Shown: positions 43,650-52,251, counted from the first letter of the stretch. The stretch is DNA of 64,000 bases from Thermohalobaculum sp965247385 (GCA_965247385.1 CBDFHG010000002.1:806001-870000), one strand, 5' to 3'. Notes: generated by a model not told the origin, from the sequence alone. Program-made: numbers and translations.

Positions 43650-44585
43650 TCATGCGATCAACTCCCGCAACCGCTTCCCTCTCATTCCAGTTGCTAACGC
43701 GCCCATCTGATCGGCGGTATCATATTCACGGATATTGTGGCGCGCGGCGAACTCACCGACATAGCGGCCAAGGTGCTTGCTGCTCATGTGGTGGCAGGTG
43801 CCGTGATAGCCCCGCTTGAGCATCGACCAGAAGGATTCGATCCCGTTGGTGTGGGCCATGCCGTTCACATACTCGCCGACACTGTGCTTGACGGTCTCAT
43901 GCTCGAACGCCATCCCCCGATACCCGCCGTGATCGTCTGTGCAGACTGTCGCCCCCTCGGCAGCGTGATCGCCGACAAACTCCTGAAGCGTCCTGGCGTC
44001 CGTCCCGCTTGTCACGGCGGCATTCACGCGGTTGGTTTCGCGGTCCTTGGCCCCCACAATGATCGACTTGCCGACACCACCCCTGCCGGCGCGGAGCTTC
44101 TTGTCAGCGTGCTTGTTCTTCTCCTTGCCGCCGATGCAAGTCTCATCGACTTCAACCGGGCCTGAAAAACACTTCAAGCCGCGTGCATCAGATGACTTGC
44201 GAAGCCGGTGCATCAAGTGCCAGGCGGATTTCTGTGTGATCTTCAAATCACGATGCAGCTTCATGCTGGACACGCCCTTGAGGTTCGTAATCAGCATGTA
44301 AACAGCTATTGCCCATGTCCGATAGCCCAATTTCGTGCACTCAAGTATCGTGCCGGTTTTCAACGAGAACCTGGGCTTGTCCGGGCAAGTGCGGCAGCGA
44401 TGCGTCATTGATTTATGCGCCGTTCCGACCTGCACATCAAACGACCCGCAATGCGGACAATGCGGGCCTTCCGGCCATATCCTGGATTCGAACCACTCTC
44501 TCGCAACATCATCGCTGGGGAACATATCAATCAGTTCAACCAGGCTAATTCCCTTGCGATGGCTTTTACCGGGGGCCTTGTGCAT
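43650..44585 (-). CDS. IS1595-family transposase (copy 2), intact
   Basis: 311 residues: helix KSHRKGISLVELIDMFPSD, zinc ribbon CPHCGSFDVQ...HRCRTC, and the DDE domain with VEVDETCIGGKEKNKHADKK, TVCTDDHGGYRG and HTNGIESFWSMLKRGYHGTCHH. Intact and the likely source of transposition for the composite. The C-terminal two thirds are nearly identical to copy 1. Confidence 0.93.
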   Translation of the reverse strand: MHKAPGKSHRKGISLVELIDMFPSDDVAREWFESRIWPEGPHCPHCGSFDVQVGTAHKSMTHRCRTCPDKPRFSLKTGTILECTKLGYRTWAIAVYMLITNLKGVSSMKLHRDLKITQKSAWHLMHRLRKSSDARGLKCFSGPVEVDETCIGGKEKNKHADKKLRAGRGGVGKSIIVGAKDRETNRVNAAVTSGTDARTLQEFVGDHAAEGATVCTDDHGGYRGMAFEHETVKHSVGEYVNGMAHTNGIESFWSMLKRGYHGTCHHMSSKHLGRYVGEFAARHNIREYDTADQMGALATGMRGKRLRELIA

Positions 44586-44682
44586 CGTTCACTCCCTTTG
44601 CCTTCAGTGTCATTATATTATACGAGAGTCCCATTGAGTGCAATAGCTAAATGGCACTTTGGCATATAATTCCCAAACAAAA

Positions 44683-44736
44683 CCCAGGCGATCAAGGCAA
44701 CCGGATACGCATCGGTCACGTCAGGCTTCAACACGC
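44683..44736 (+). pseudogene. Phage terminase small subunit-like protein, short continuation after IS1595 copy 2
   Basis: Continues the frame left at 35785: (NK)TQAIKATGYASVTSGFNTLS, with the GY...V element of small terminases. Ends where an IS1595 remnant begins. Supports a single insertion of the 8.9-kb unit. Confidence 0.5.
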
Positions 44737-44942
44737 TCAGCCATATCCTGGATTCGAACCATTCTCTCGCGACGTCATCGCTGGGAAACATGTCCATTAA
44801 CTCGATTAAGCTAATTCCCTCGCGATCACTTTTACCTGGTGCCTTGTGCATCTCGCCTTACTCCGTTTTATGTAGTGTTCTTGGAATACACGAGAGTCCC
44901 ATGAATTGCAATGGCTAAATGGCGCTTTGGTATATAATCCCC
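44737..44942 (-). mobile_element. IS1595-family remnant (copy 3), transposase N-terminus and right end only
   Basis: Minus-strand MHKAPGKSDREGISLIELMDMFPSDDVAREWFESRIW (start 44851), very like copy 2, then unrelated sequence. The right inverted repeat ends at 44942 (TATATAATCCCC). Eight bases separate it from the next IS1595 left end at 44951. Confidence 0.75.
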
Positions 44943-44950
44943 ATACTTAT

Positions 44951-45878
44951 GGGGATTATGTAGGAAAGTGCCGGAAGCCGCTTAGTGGCCCGGCTTCGGA
45001 CGGGCGATGTGGCGGGTGCTGACGGGCTGCGCGAGCGCGTCCACGGCTTCCTCGAAACGGGCGTCTACTCGCATGTCCTCTTCCAGCGCCACCTTGCTCG
45101 GCTGGTAGGACGGATGCACGATTTCAACAACGCGCTGCTCCGGTTTAGCGGCTAGGGATGCCTTCCGCTCATATGCCTTGCCTTGCAGAGTCCGGGCGTC
45201 AGTGGAAGGAACAACTTGCGCCGCGACGCGATTTGTCGCGCGATCCTTCACACCCGCAACTGCCGTCTTCCCTACAGCGCCCCGGCCCGTCAGCTCTTTC
45301 CGCTTCGCCTTGGGCATGTTGGCCCGGCGCCCGCCCATGTAGGTTTCGTCGGCTTCGAGCGGCCCCGCGAACGCGCCCTGCCGTTCGGTCAAGGCAACCC
45401 GAAGCCGGTGCGCGAGGAACCATGCGCTGCGCTGGTTGATGTTCAAATCCCGATGGAGCTTCATGCTGGAGACCCCTTTCAGGCTCGTCGAGAGCAAGTA
45501 GGTGGCGATCATCCAGACCTGGAAGCCCAGCTTCGAGCCTTCCATCACCGTGCCCGTCTTCGCGGAAAACCGCTTCGCGCACTCCTTCTCCCGGCAACGG
45601 TAGGGCATGGTCTTGTGCTTGGCGCCAGTCTGCACATTCAGAGAGCCGCAGTGCGGGCAGTGGATACCCTCGGGCCAGCGGCGGGCGATGAACCACGCCT
45701 CGGCCGCCTCATCGGTCGGCCAACGCTTGAACAGTTCTACGAGGCTGATGCCCTGGCGGTCGCTCTTGCCCGCCGATTTGTGCTTCACCATATCCATATC
45801 CTCCTGGAATACAAACATAATACATGAGAGTGCCGACTAATGTCAACCCCCATTTCGGCACTCTCCTACATAATCCCC
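44951..45878 (-). mobile_element. IS1595-family element, copy 4 (short, internally deleted)
   Basis: 928 bp between inverted repeats GGGGATTATGTAGGAAAGTG at 44951 and complemented GGGGATTATGTAGGAGAGTG ending 45878. Flanks (ATACTTAT, AATACAAA) are not a duplication. Inserted in an IS21-type istA gene on its right. Confidence 0.8.
44982..45791 (-). CDS. IS1595 transposase N-terminus fused in frame to a SYQP-type small protein
   Basis: 269 residues. Residues 1-195 are an IS1595 transposase (GKSDRQGISLVELFKRWPTD, zinc ribbon CPHCGSLNVQ, PLEADETYMGGRRA, STDARTLQG) lacking the second and third catalytic acidic residues. The last 65 or so (KAYERKASLAAKPEQRVVEIVHPSYQPSKVALEED...) match the SYQP proteins. 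The fusion arose by an in-frame deletion. ATG 45791 has GGAGG eight bases upstream. It can bind but not cleave, so it could act as a transposition inhibitor; that is inference. Confidence 0.7.
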   Translation of the reverse strand: MVKHKSAGKSDRQGISLVELFKRWPTDEAAEAWFIARRWPEGIHCPHCGSLNVQTGAKHKTMPYRCREKECAKRFSAKTGTVMEGSKLGFQVWMIATYLLSTSLKGVSSMKLHRDLNINQRSAWFLAHRLRVALTERQGAFAGPLEADETYMGGRRANMPKAKRKELTGRGAVGKTAVAGVKDRATNRVAAQVVPSTDARTLQGKAYERKASLAAKPEQRVVEIVHPSYQPSKVALEEDMRVDARFEEAVDALAQPVSTRHIARPKPGH

Positions 45879-45885
45879 AATACAA

Positions 45886-46002
45886 AGGCATCCTGGAGAC
45901 CGTCTCGCGGTGAAGACCAAAAACCCGCGCGGCCGCGCGAATGGACATATCCTCCACATGGCACGCGCGCCGAACTCGACTATACAAATCCACTGAGTAC
46001 AT
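45886..46002 (-). pseudogene. IS21-family IstA transposase, N-terminal fragment
   Basis: MYSVDLYSRVRRACHVEDMSIRAAARVFGLHRETVSRM reads as the IstA N-terminal HTH. Cut by IS1595 copy 4. No other part of IS21 is visible; 46003-46154 shows nothing else. Confidence 0.65.
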
Positions 46003-46154
46003 CCGCCGCATTTCAATCCGATCTCATCGAATTCAAAGGCTATGATCTCCGGCCCAATTTTGAACCGCCGCGGCAGAGTTATCCCGCCGCCTCAGTGGCA
46101 CAGTCTCTCACCGCCGCTTACATGTCCGATTTTGCGTGTGAAGACGTACCGGGT

Positions 46155-46967
46155 TTAGCCTTTAGCATACCAGCCGTTATCGACGTATAGGGCATTGCCA
46201 GTGATGAAGCTGGCCTCGTCGGAGGCCAGGAATACGACTGCGGCGGCAACCTCTTCGGGCTCGCAGATGCGGCCCTGGGCTTCGGCGAGCGCACCTTCCT
46301 CCCAGGCCTGTCCTGCGGTGTCCAACTCTTCGATCTCACGCAGGCCGTGCGCGGTTTTGACGAAGCCGGGGCACACGGCGTTGCAACGAATCCCCCGGTC
46401 CCGGTATTCCACGGATATGCTGCGTGCCAATTGCAGGACGGCGCCCTTGGTCATGCAGTAAAGCGATTCCAAGGCGTACCCCAGTTCGGAGGCGATCGAC
46501 GCCGTAATTACGATTGACCCGCCGCCGTTGTCGCTCATCTCCTTTACTGCTCGGCGGCATACCAGGAAGGCGGAACGCACGTTAATGTCCATCAAGCGGT
46601 CGTAATCCGCCTCGGTCGATTCATGGAGCGGCTTCACTGTGATGGTGCCGGCGTGATTGAAGAGAATGTCGTAGGGCCCGACAGTCTTGGCGACCCGGTC
46701 GAAGGCGCCATCGACCTGGCTGGCATCCGAGACGTCGGCTTCGATGAATTCGGCGGTGCCGCCGCTTTCCCTGATCAGGCGAGCAACCTCCTCGCCGGCG
46801 TCCTTCTGAATATCGAGGATAACAACGGCGGCGCCTTCATTGGCGAAGGCCAGCGCGGTGGCGCGCCCCATTCCCGCGGCGCCGCCGGTGATGACGGCGG
46901 TCTTTCCGGCCAATCGGCCAGCCCGGGTGGCCGTTTTCACGTCCTGCGAATTCGTGCCGTTGGGCAT
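46155..46967 (-). CDS. SDR-family NAD(P)-dependent oxidoreductase
   Basis: 270 residues. GGAAGMGRATA cofactor motif at about 28-38, NHAG, catalytic Ser in VITASIAS and Tyr-x-x-x-Lys in YCMTKGA, then PGFVKT. The C-terminal SFITGNALYVDNGW is FabG-like. 41 bases downstream of the luxR-type gene on the same strand, so probably in one unit and functionally tied to the Pot-like transporter. Substrate unknown. Confidence 0.92.
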   Translation of the reverse strand: MPNGTNSQDVKTATRAGRLAGKTAVITGGAAGMGRATALAFANEGAAVVILDIQKDAGEEVARLIRESGGTAEFIEADVSDASQVDGAFDRVAKTVGPYDILFNHAGTITVKPLHESTEADYDRLMDINVRSAFLVCRRAVKEMSDNGGGSIVITASIASELGYALESLYCMTKGAVLQLARSISVEYRDRGIRCNAVCPGFVKTAHGLREIEELDTAGQAWEEGALAEAQGRICEPEEVAAAVVFLASDEASFITGNALYVDNGWYAKG

Positions 46968-47008
46968 GTCTGACTTCTCCCATTAGTGTTCGTCGAAATG
47001 TCCTCGAA

Positions 47009-47938
47009 TCATGGGGCCGGGTCTTCTGAAGTGACCCTCTCGCGTCGCCTCGCGGGGTGCATCGATGCAGGGCCCCGCCGGCCGGCGCGCCAGCCCTCCG
47101 ATCCATGCCCCGTCGTGATTTTTTTCAAGAAGATCGAGAAAAGCTCCTGTTGCGAGGAAATCCGCAGTTTTGCGTAAATATTGCGGCGGTGGATGCGGAC
47201 CGTTCCTACCGATATCCCGAGGTTCGTGGCGATCGAATCCGAGGAATGCCCCTCGAGAACTTGCGCGACCACCTGGGTCTCTCGTGGCGTGATGCGTTTG
47301 CTGAACAAGGTGCTAACCGTGTTTTCGATCAACGTACTGTCTTCGTGCCGCTCGGCGACTGCAGTCTCAATGTCGAATTTTTCCGGGACATCCTGCCAGT
47401 GGCGCTGCGCGAGACTGACGACAATCGGCGCGACGCTGTCCAGTAACCTGAACTCCCGCGCCGAGAACCGCGAACTCTCACCCGAGCGCATTAGCGAGAT
47501 CGCGACCGCTACGCCCTTCGCAATATAGAAGGTGTAACAGATCTCTTCCGAAAGGCCGGTCTGGATGTAGTAGGAGCGATAGTATTCGCTTTGATAGAAG
47601 CGGTCGGGTGCGATGTCGCGGAGCCGATACAACCCGGTGTCGACATTGCGACCACATGCCTTGAAAAACGGGTCCAGCAGATAGGGCCCCAGCAGATAAT
47701 CATCGACAAAAACGACTCGTTTTTTGGGCGAAAAGGTATGGAACAGGCAGAGGGGCCTTTCGCTTTGGTAGAAGGCGAAGACGACCGAGTAGTCGAACTT
47801 CGTGAGCGATTTGAGGGCATCAACCAGGATTTGCGGAAAATTCTCGGCACCAATTGAATCAATGCATTGAGAGAGCAGCGCAAGCCATGCGGCACTTCCC
47901 GCAGCGATATTCCTAGTCCGCTTGGGTTGAGTCGTCAC
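47009..47938 (-). CDS. LuxR-family transcriptional regulator
   Basis: 309 residues. An N-terminal region of about 200 residues (GAF/autoinducer-like, rich in Tyr/Phe) precedes a LuxR HTH at about 215-275: ITPRETQVVAQVLEGHSSDSIATNLGISVGTVRIHRRNIYAKL. A 35-residue Arg-rich tail follows. Divergent from the potA-like gene and probably controls it and the SDR gene behind it. Ligand unknown. Confidence 0.9.
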   Translation of the reverse strand: MTTQPKRTRNIAAGSAAWLALLSQCIDSIGAENFPQILVDALKSLTKFDYSVVFAFYQSERPLCLFHTFSPKKRVVFVDDYLLGPYLLDPFFKACGRNVDTGLYRLRDIAPDRFYQSEYYRSYYIQTGLSEEICYTFYIAKGVAVAISLMRSGESSRFSAREFRLLDSVAPIVVSLAQRHWQDVPEKFDIETAVAERHEDSTLIENTVSTLFSKRITPRETQVVAQVLEGHSSDSIATNLGISVGTVRIHRRNIYAKLRISSQQELFSIFLKKITTGHGSEGWRAGRRGPASMHPARRRERVTSEDPAP

Positions 47939-47987
47939 GACGATGGTCCCTCCACGGCGTCCTTACGCAATTTCGCATATCCAATTT

Positions 47988-48066
47988 GGTATATGCCTTT
48001 AATGGTATATGCCTTATATTGCCGTAGTGGTAAGTATATATGCAAGTTAAGTGGTAGTCCACTTAA
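47988..48066. promoter_or_regulatory. Direct and inverted repeats between luxR-type and potA-type genes
   Basis: Direct repeat TGGTATATGCCTT at 47988-48000 and 48003-48015 (15-base period), then an inverted repeat TTAAGTGG-TAGT-CCACTTAA at 48047-48066. The whole 190-base divergent gap is AT-rich against its surroundings. Likely regulator sites for the LuxR protein. Confidence 0.5.
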
Positions 48067-48131
48067 TTTACAAAACACGAAAATTATGCTAATTTAAGGG
48101 ATATCCGCCATCAACCGGAGGGAAGAAGGAA

Positions 48132-49340
48132 CTGCCCACACAATCCTGTAATCCGAAAAAGATCGACATTGAGTTTCGAGGTGTCACGAAGCGTTTTGCT
48201 GACATCGTGGCGGTCGACGACGTATCTCTTACCGTCGAGCGTGGCTCGTTCTTCAGTTTGCTCGGGCCGTCGGGCTGCGGCAAGACGACCTCGCTTCGCA
48301 TGATCGCCGGGTTCGATCAGCCAACGACCGGCAACGTCAAAATCGGCGGTCGGTCGGTAGTCGGCGTGCCGCCGTATAAGCGCCCGGTCAACATGGTTTT
48401 CCAGAGTTACTCCCTGTTCCCCCACATGAACGTGTCGGACAACGTCGGATATGGCTTGCGGCAACTGAAACCGCGCCCAGGCAGGAAGGAAATTAGCAAA
48501 CGGGTCGGTGAAATCCTCGAACTGGTACGCCTCGAGGGCTACGAGCGGCGTCGCGTCTGGGAATTATCCGGCGGTCAGCAACAACGCGTCGCCTTGGCCC
48601 GTGCCCTCATCAACCGGCCGACGGTGTTGCTCCTCGACGAGCCTTTGGCAGCGCTTGATCGCAAGCTGCGTCAGGAAATGCAACTCGAACTGCAAACCCT
48701 GCAACGCGACGTCGGCATCACGTTTGTCCTCGTGACCCACGATCAGGAAGAAGCCCTCTCGATGAGCGATACCATCTGCATCATGCTCGAAGGGCGCATC
48801 GTGCAGGTAGGCGATCCCCGGGAGCTTTATGATGAGCCGGCGAACCACTACGTCGCAGGTTTCGTTGGAAAATCGAACTTTTTCGGGGGCATCGTCGCCG
48901 AGGCCAATGATGAAGGCGCTACGATCAGGCTCGCCAGCGGCCGTGTGCTGAGGGGCCGGGTTACCCGCAGCGGAACAGCCCTCAGCCGGGATCGAAAAGC
49001 GAAGCTCGCGGTGCGGCCGGAACTGGTGCATATCGCGGCGGCGAATGGCAAGGCGGTTTTTTCCGCCGATGTGGAAACGCCAGCGCGCGTGAAGAACAGA
49101 ATCTTCCTCGGTGAGCAAACTGAGTATCTGGTCGAGACCGATGATCTTGGCGATATCCTCATCCACGCCTCAAAGCATGCCGAGGGCATTTCCGGTGGGT
49201 TCTCTCCGGGAGATGCTGTCCGCGTCGGTTGGGATGACACCTCGGCGCTTGCATTCGATGAAATTCTTGAACGGGGCCGCTCACCCGTCGGTGCGGCCTC
49301 CTTGAACGATGAAGACGGAACCGCAAACCAGGGAGACTAA
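48132..49340 (+). CDS. ABC transporter ATP-binding protein, PotA type (spermidine/putrescine or opine import)
   Basis: About 402 residues. Walker A GPSGCGKTTS, signature LSGGQQQRVALARAL, Walker B VLLLDEPLAALD, and a C-terminal TOBE-like domain (KLAVRPELVHI). The first ATG/GTG/TTG in frame is GTG 48207, but that would remove the first beta strand (KIDIEFRGVTKRFAD). The frame is open back to 48093 and the only start-like codon before it is CTG 48132 with GGAGG ten bases upstream, so a rare CTG start is proposed. First gene of a four-gene operon. Confidence 0.9.
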   Translation: MPTQSCNPKKIDIEFRGVTKRFADIVAVDDVSLTVERGSFFSLLGPSGCGKTTSLRMIAGFDQPTTGNVKIGGRSVVGVPPYKRPVNMVFQSYSLFPHMNVSDNVGYGLRQLKPRPGRKEISKRVGEILELVRLEGYERRRVWELSGGQQQRVALARALINRPTVLLLDEPLAALDRKLRQEMQLELQTLQRDVGITFVLVTHDQEEALSMSDTICIMLEGRIVQVGDPRELYDEPANHYVAGFVGKSNFFGGIVAEANDEGATIRLASGRVLRGRVTRSGTALSRDRKAKLAVRPELVHIAAANGKAVFSADVETPARVKNRIFLGEQTEYLVETDDLGDILIHASKHAEGISGGFSPGDAVRVGWDDTSALAFDEILERGRSPVGAASLNDEDGTANQGD

Positions 49341-49344
49341 AATC

Positions 49345-50511
49345 ATGACCAGGAAACACTATGATAACGCGCCAATCAGCGCCGAAAAATTCATGCATCA
49401 ACTGTGGCGTTACAAGCGAGGATCGGTCTCAAGGCGTCATTTTCTGGGCGTCACTGGCCTTGGCACCGCCATGGCGGTCATGGCGGCCGCTGTCCCCGGG
49501 CTCGCACCTCGCAAGGCCCATGCCTTTGGCGAGTTGGGTGACAAGTTGATCTTCTCCACCTGGCCGAACTACCACAACCCGGCCAACATCGAAGAGTTCA
49601 CCAAGATGACCGGCGTAAACGTTCAGATCAACGCCTTTGGTTCGAACGAGGAAATGCTGGCGAAACTACAAGCCGGCGGCACCGGTTGGGACGTGTTTGT
49701 CCCCACCAACTACACCATATCCAACTATGTGGCGCTTGATTTGATCCAGGAACTGGATCGATCCCGTCTTCCCAATCACGACCCCAGCGCCCAGAATCCC
49801 CTTTTCGCCAATCCTGCCACGGTCGACGGAAAGGTCTACGCCGTACTGAAGAACTGGGGCACCACCGGCTTCGTGGTCAATACCACCAGGATCACGAGCG
49901 GCCCGAAATCCTGGAAGGATTTCTTTGAAGTCACCATGGGCGAAGGCTCCGGCCATACCATCGTTCATGACTATCAGCTGACCACCATCGGCGCCGCGCT
50001 GTGCGCTTTGGGATACTCGTTCAATTCCATCGACGCGGGCGAACTGGCCGAAGCCGAGAAGGTGCTGATCGATTCCAAACCGCACCTGTTCGCAATAACG
50101 TCGGACTATCAGCCGGGTATGCGCAGCGGCGATGGGTGGATGTCGATCTGCTGGAACGGCGACGCCCTGCAACTCAACACCGATATGCCCGAGATGGAAT
50201 ACGTCCTAGGCACGGATGGTGGTGAGATATGGTCGGACTTCTACTGCATCCCGAAGGATGCTCCACACCTGGAGGCTGCGTACGCCTTCGTGAACTTCCT
50301 GTTGGACCCCTACATCCAAGTACGTGAGTTCGCCTCGCATGGATACGCGACCGGCGACTCCCGCGTCGAGGCCATGCTACCCGCCGACACGGCCAACAAT
50401 CCGATATTGTTCCCGGCGGCTGAGCTGATGAGCGGATTGGAGTTCGGCGCCGCACAGACGCTGACCGATCCAATTCGCGCTGAATTGATTGCCCGCTTCA
50501 AGTCTGCCTGA
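49345..50511 (+). CDS. ABC transporter periplasmic substrate-binding protein, PotD type, Tat-exported
   Basis: 388 residues. A 30-residue N-region precedes a twin-arginine motif SRRHFLGVTG and hydrophobic core, with cleavage probably after KAHA near residue 65, so export is by Tat. The mature protein has the PotD/PotF pattern (LIFSTWPNYHNPANIEEFTK, NAFGSNEEMLAKLQAGGTGWDVFVPT). Binds polyamines or similar cations. ATG 49345 has GGGAGA upstream and is 4 bases after the potA stop. Confidence 0.92.
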   Translation: MTRKHYDNAPISAEKFMHQLWRYKRGSVSRRHFLGVTGLGTAMAVMAAAVPGLAPRKAHAFGELGDKLIFSTWPNYHNPANIEEFTKMTGVNVQINAFGSNEEMLAKLQAGGTGWDVFVPTNYTISNYVALDLIQELDRSRLPNHDPSAQNPLFANPATVDGKVYAVLKNWGTTGFVVNTTRITSGPKSWKDFFEVTMGEGSGHTIVHDYQLTTIGAALCALGYSFNSIDAGELAEAEKVLIDSKPHLFAITSDYQPGMRSGDGWMSICWNGDALQLNTDMPEMEYVLGTDGGEIWSDFYCIPKDAPHLEAAYAFVNFLLDPYIQVREFASHGYATGDSRVEAMLPADTANNPILFPAAELMSGLEFGAAQTLTDPIRAELIARFKSA

Positions 50512-50532
50512 ATTCGGCACGAGGGACCGAGT

Positions 50533-51408
50533 ATGGCGGCGACAGTTAGAGGTGTAAGCAGCAGAGGGAATTGGCTGACGGTGGCGCTCTTGACGCCTAC
50601 CACGGTGTGGTTCCTGGTTATGCTTGTGATGCCTCTGATTGTCGTCGTTATTTTCAGTTTTGGGGAGCGCTCGCCGGTGGGGGGATATGGGGCGGGATTT
50701 ACCTTCGAGCAGTACGCCAACCTGCCGTCGCGCTTTACCGCTTTCAAGAATACGATGACATACGCGCCACTCGGCACAGTTGTGAGTCTGCTTATCGCCT
50801 ATCCACTGGCATATTATCTTGCCGTCAAGGTGAATCCGCGATGGAAGCTCTTGTTGCTGGTTTTGGTCATCGTGCCATTCTGGACCAGCCTGTTGATCCG
50901 TACCTATGCCTGGATTTTCATCCTCGGCGGGCGCGGAATTCCGGCGCTACTGGAATTTATCGGCATTGAAGGTGTTCGCCTGATCAATACCCCTGGCGCC
51001 GTGGTTGTGGGCATCATCTACGGCTACCTGCCGCTGATGGTTTTCCCGATTTTTGTTTCACTGGAGAAACTCGATAAGCGCCTTCTCGAAGCATCGAGTG
51101 ACCTGGGCAGTGCGCCGTTCCGTACCTTTCTGCAGGTGACGTTGCCGCTTTCCATGCCGGGCGTCGCGACCGGGTGCATGCTGGTGTTCATCCTGTTGAT
51201 GGGTGAGTTTTTGATTCCCGCTTTTCTTGGCGGCGGCAAGGTTTTCTTTATCGGCAATGCGTTGGTTGACTTGTTCCTGCAATCCAGGAATTGGCCATTC
51301 GGATCGGCCGTTGCGGTCACGCTTGTCGTTATCATGCTCGTTACGGTCAGCCTGTACATGCGCTTCACCATGGGCGGCAAGTCCGGACGAGATGTTTCGA
51401 TAATGTAG
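50533..51408 (+). CDS. ABC transporter permease, PotB type
   Basis: 291 residues, six hydrophobic segments. The EAA loop EASSDLGSAPFRTFLQVTLPLSMPG is near 190-215. Forms the inner-membrane channel with the PotC-type subunit. ATG 50533 has GAGGGA six bases upstream. Confidence 0.92.
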   Translation: MAATVRGVSSRGNWLTVALLTPTTVWFLVMLVMPLIVVVIFSFGERSPVGGYGAGFTFEQYANLPSRFTAFKNTMTYAPLGTVVSLLIAYPLAYYLAVKVNPRWKLLLLVLVIVPFWTSLLIRTYAWIFILGGRGIPALLEFIGIEGVRLINTPGAVVVGIIYGYLPLMVFPIFVSLEKLDKRLLEASSDLGSAPFRTFLQVTLPLSMPGVATGCMLVFILLMGEFLIPAFLGGGKVFFIGNALVDLFLQSRNWPFGSAVAVTLVVIMLVTVSLYMRFTMGGKSGRDVSIM

Positions 51409-51423
51409 GGCAGAGAAATACCC

Positions 51424-52251
51424 ATGCGCTTTTATGCCGTCGCAGTCTATTTCTTCCTCTATGTGCCGATTGGCATCATTGTCCTGTTCAGTTTCAATTC
51501 CGGGCGGCACGCCAGCGACTTTCAAGGGTTGTCGGTGAAATGGTACGGCAAGGCCCTATCCAATCCGTTCGTGATGGATGCGCTGACTACCAGCCTGATT
51601 ATTGCTCTGTCGGCCGCCGTTCTCTCGAGCATCATGGGAACGACGGCGGCGCTTGCCCTGCAACGGATGCGGGGGCCCATGATGGCCCTGTTTGATGGAC
51701 TCATTTATATATCCATCATGATACCGGGCATCGTGATTGGTATCGCCACATTGATCGCGTTGGTAACGGTATTCGATCTGCTGAACCCGATGCTTGCCGC
51801 CATGTGGCCGGAAGACGTCAAGCCACCGAAGCTTGCCCTTGGGTATCTGTCCGTCATCGCGGCTCATACGCTGTTTACGATGTCGCTGGTGATCGTTCTG
51901 GTGCGGGCGAGGATCGCTGGCATGGATCGGACCCTGATCGAGGCGTCGGAAGACCTCTACGCAACACCATTGGGAACATTCCGCCAGATTACTCTGCCGC
52001 AGATTTCCCCCGCAATTCTCGCTGGTTTTCTGCTGAGCTTCACCTTTAGCTTCGACGATTTCATCATCTCTTTCTTTGTTGCGGGGCCTAACACCACACT
52101 GCCGATTTATGTGTTTTCATCCATTCGGCGCGGCATCACGCCCGAGGTCAACGCCATCGGAACCATGGTGTTGGGTGTATCTCTGACATTGTTGATTGTT
52201 GCGCAGTTCTTGCTCCGGGCGCGCGATCCCAAAACATCGGGCGGCGGCTGA
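51424..52251 (+). CDS. ABC transporter permease, PotC type
   Basis: 275 residues with six hydrophobic segments and the EAA loop EASEDLYATPLGTFRQITLPQISPA (about 177-201), followed by the PotC-like SFTFSFDDFIISFFVAGP. Last gene of the operon; 52252-52329 after it is empty. Confidence 0.92.
   Translation: MRFYAVAVYFFLYVPIGIIVLFSFNSGRHASDFQGLSVKWYGKALSNPFVMDALTTSLIIALSAAVLSSIMGTTAALALQRMRGPMMALFDGLIYISIMIPGIVIGIATLIALVTVFDLLNPMLAAMWPEDVKPPKLALGYLSVIAAHTLFTMSLVIVLVRARIAGMDRTLIEASEDLYATPLGTFRQITLPQISPAILAGFLLSFTFSFDDFIISFFVAGPNTTLPIYVFSSIRRGITPEVNAIGTMVLGVSLTLLIVAQFLLRARDPKTSGGG

Larger units (their letters stand above)
35786..44674. mobile_element. 8.9-kb composite transposon-like structure bounded by two IS1595-family elements
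   Basis: The left IS end (GGGAATTATATGCC at 35786) and the right IS end (GGCATATAATTCCC ending 44674) are flanked by AAACAAAT and AAACAAAA, a 7/8 match to the 8-bp target duplication expected for IS1595. The flanking sequences join into one terminase frame. The inner ends at 41515 and 42972 have unrelated flanks (TTGTTTTA, CAAGGAAT). This is the pattern of an IS-X-IS unit that moved as a whole, with cargo 41516-42971 (HTH and Rpn genes). Confidence 0.65.
42972..44674 (-). mobile_element. IS1595-family element, copy 2 (right arm, structurally complete)
   Basis: 1,703 bp with ends GGGAATTATATGCCAAAGTG at 42972 and complemented GGGAATTATATGCCAAAGTG ending 44674. Holds a SYQP gene, a relaxase fragment and an intact transposase. 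Its own flanks (CAAGGAAT left, AAACAAAA right) do not match each other; the right flank instead matches the left flank of copy 1. Confidence 0.85.

Noticed and set aside
50510..50523. GAATTCGGCACGAG, identical to a commercial cDNA-library adaptor, between the potD- and potB-type genes.
   Set aside because: The surrounding operon is continuous, spacing is normal and the GAGGGA after it works as the potB ribosome site. A chance match is more likely than a cloning artefact.
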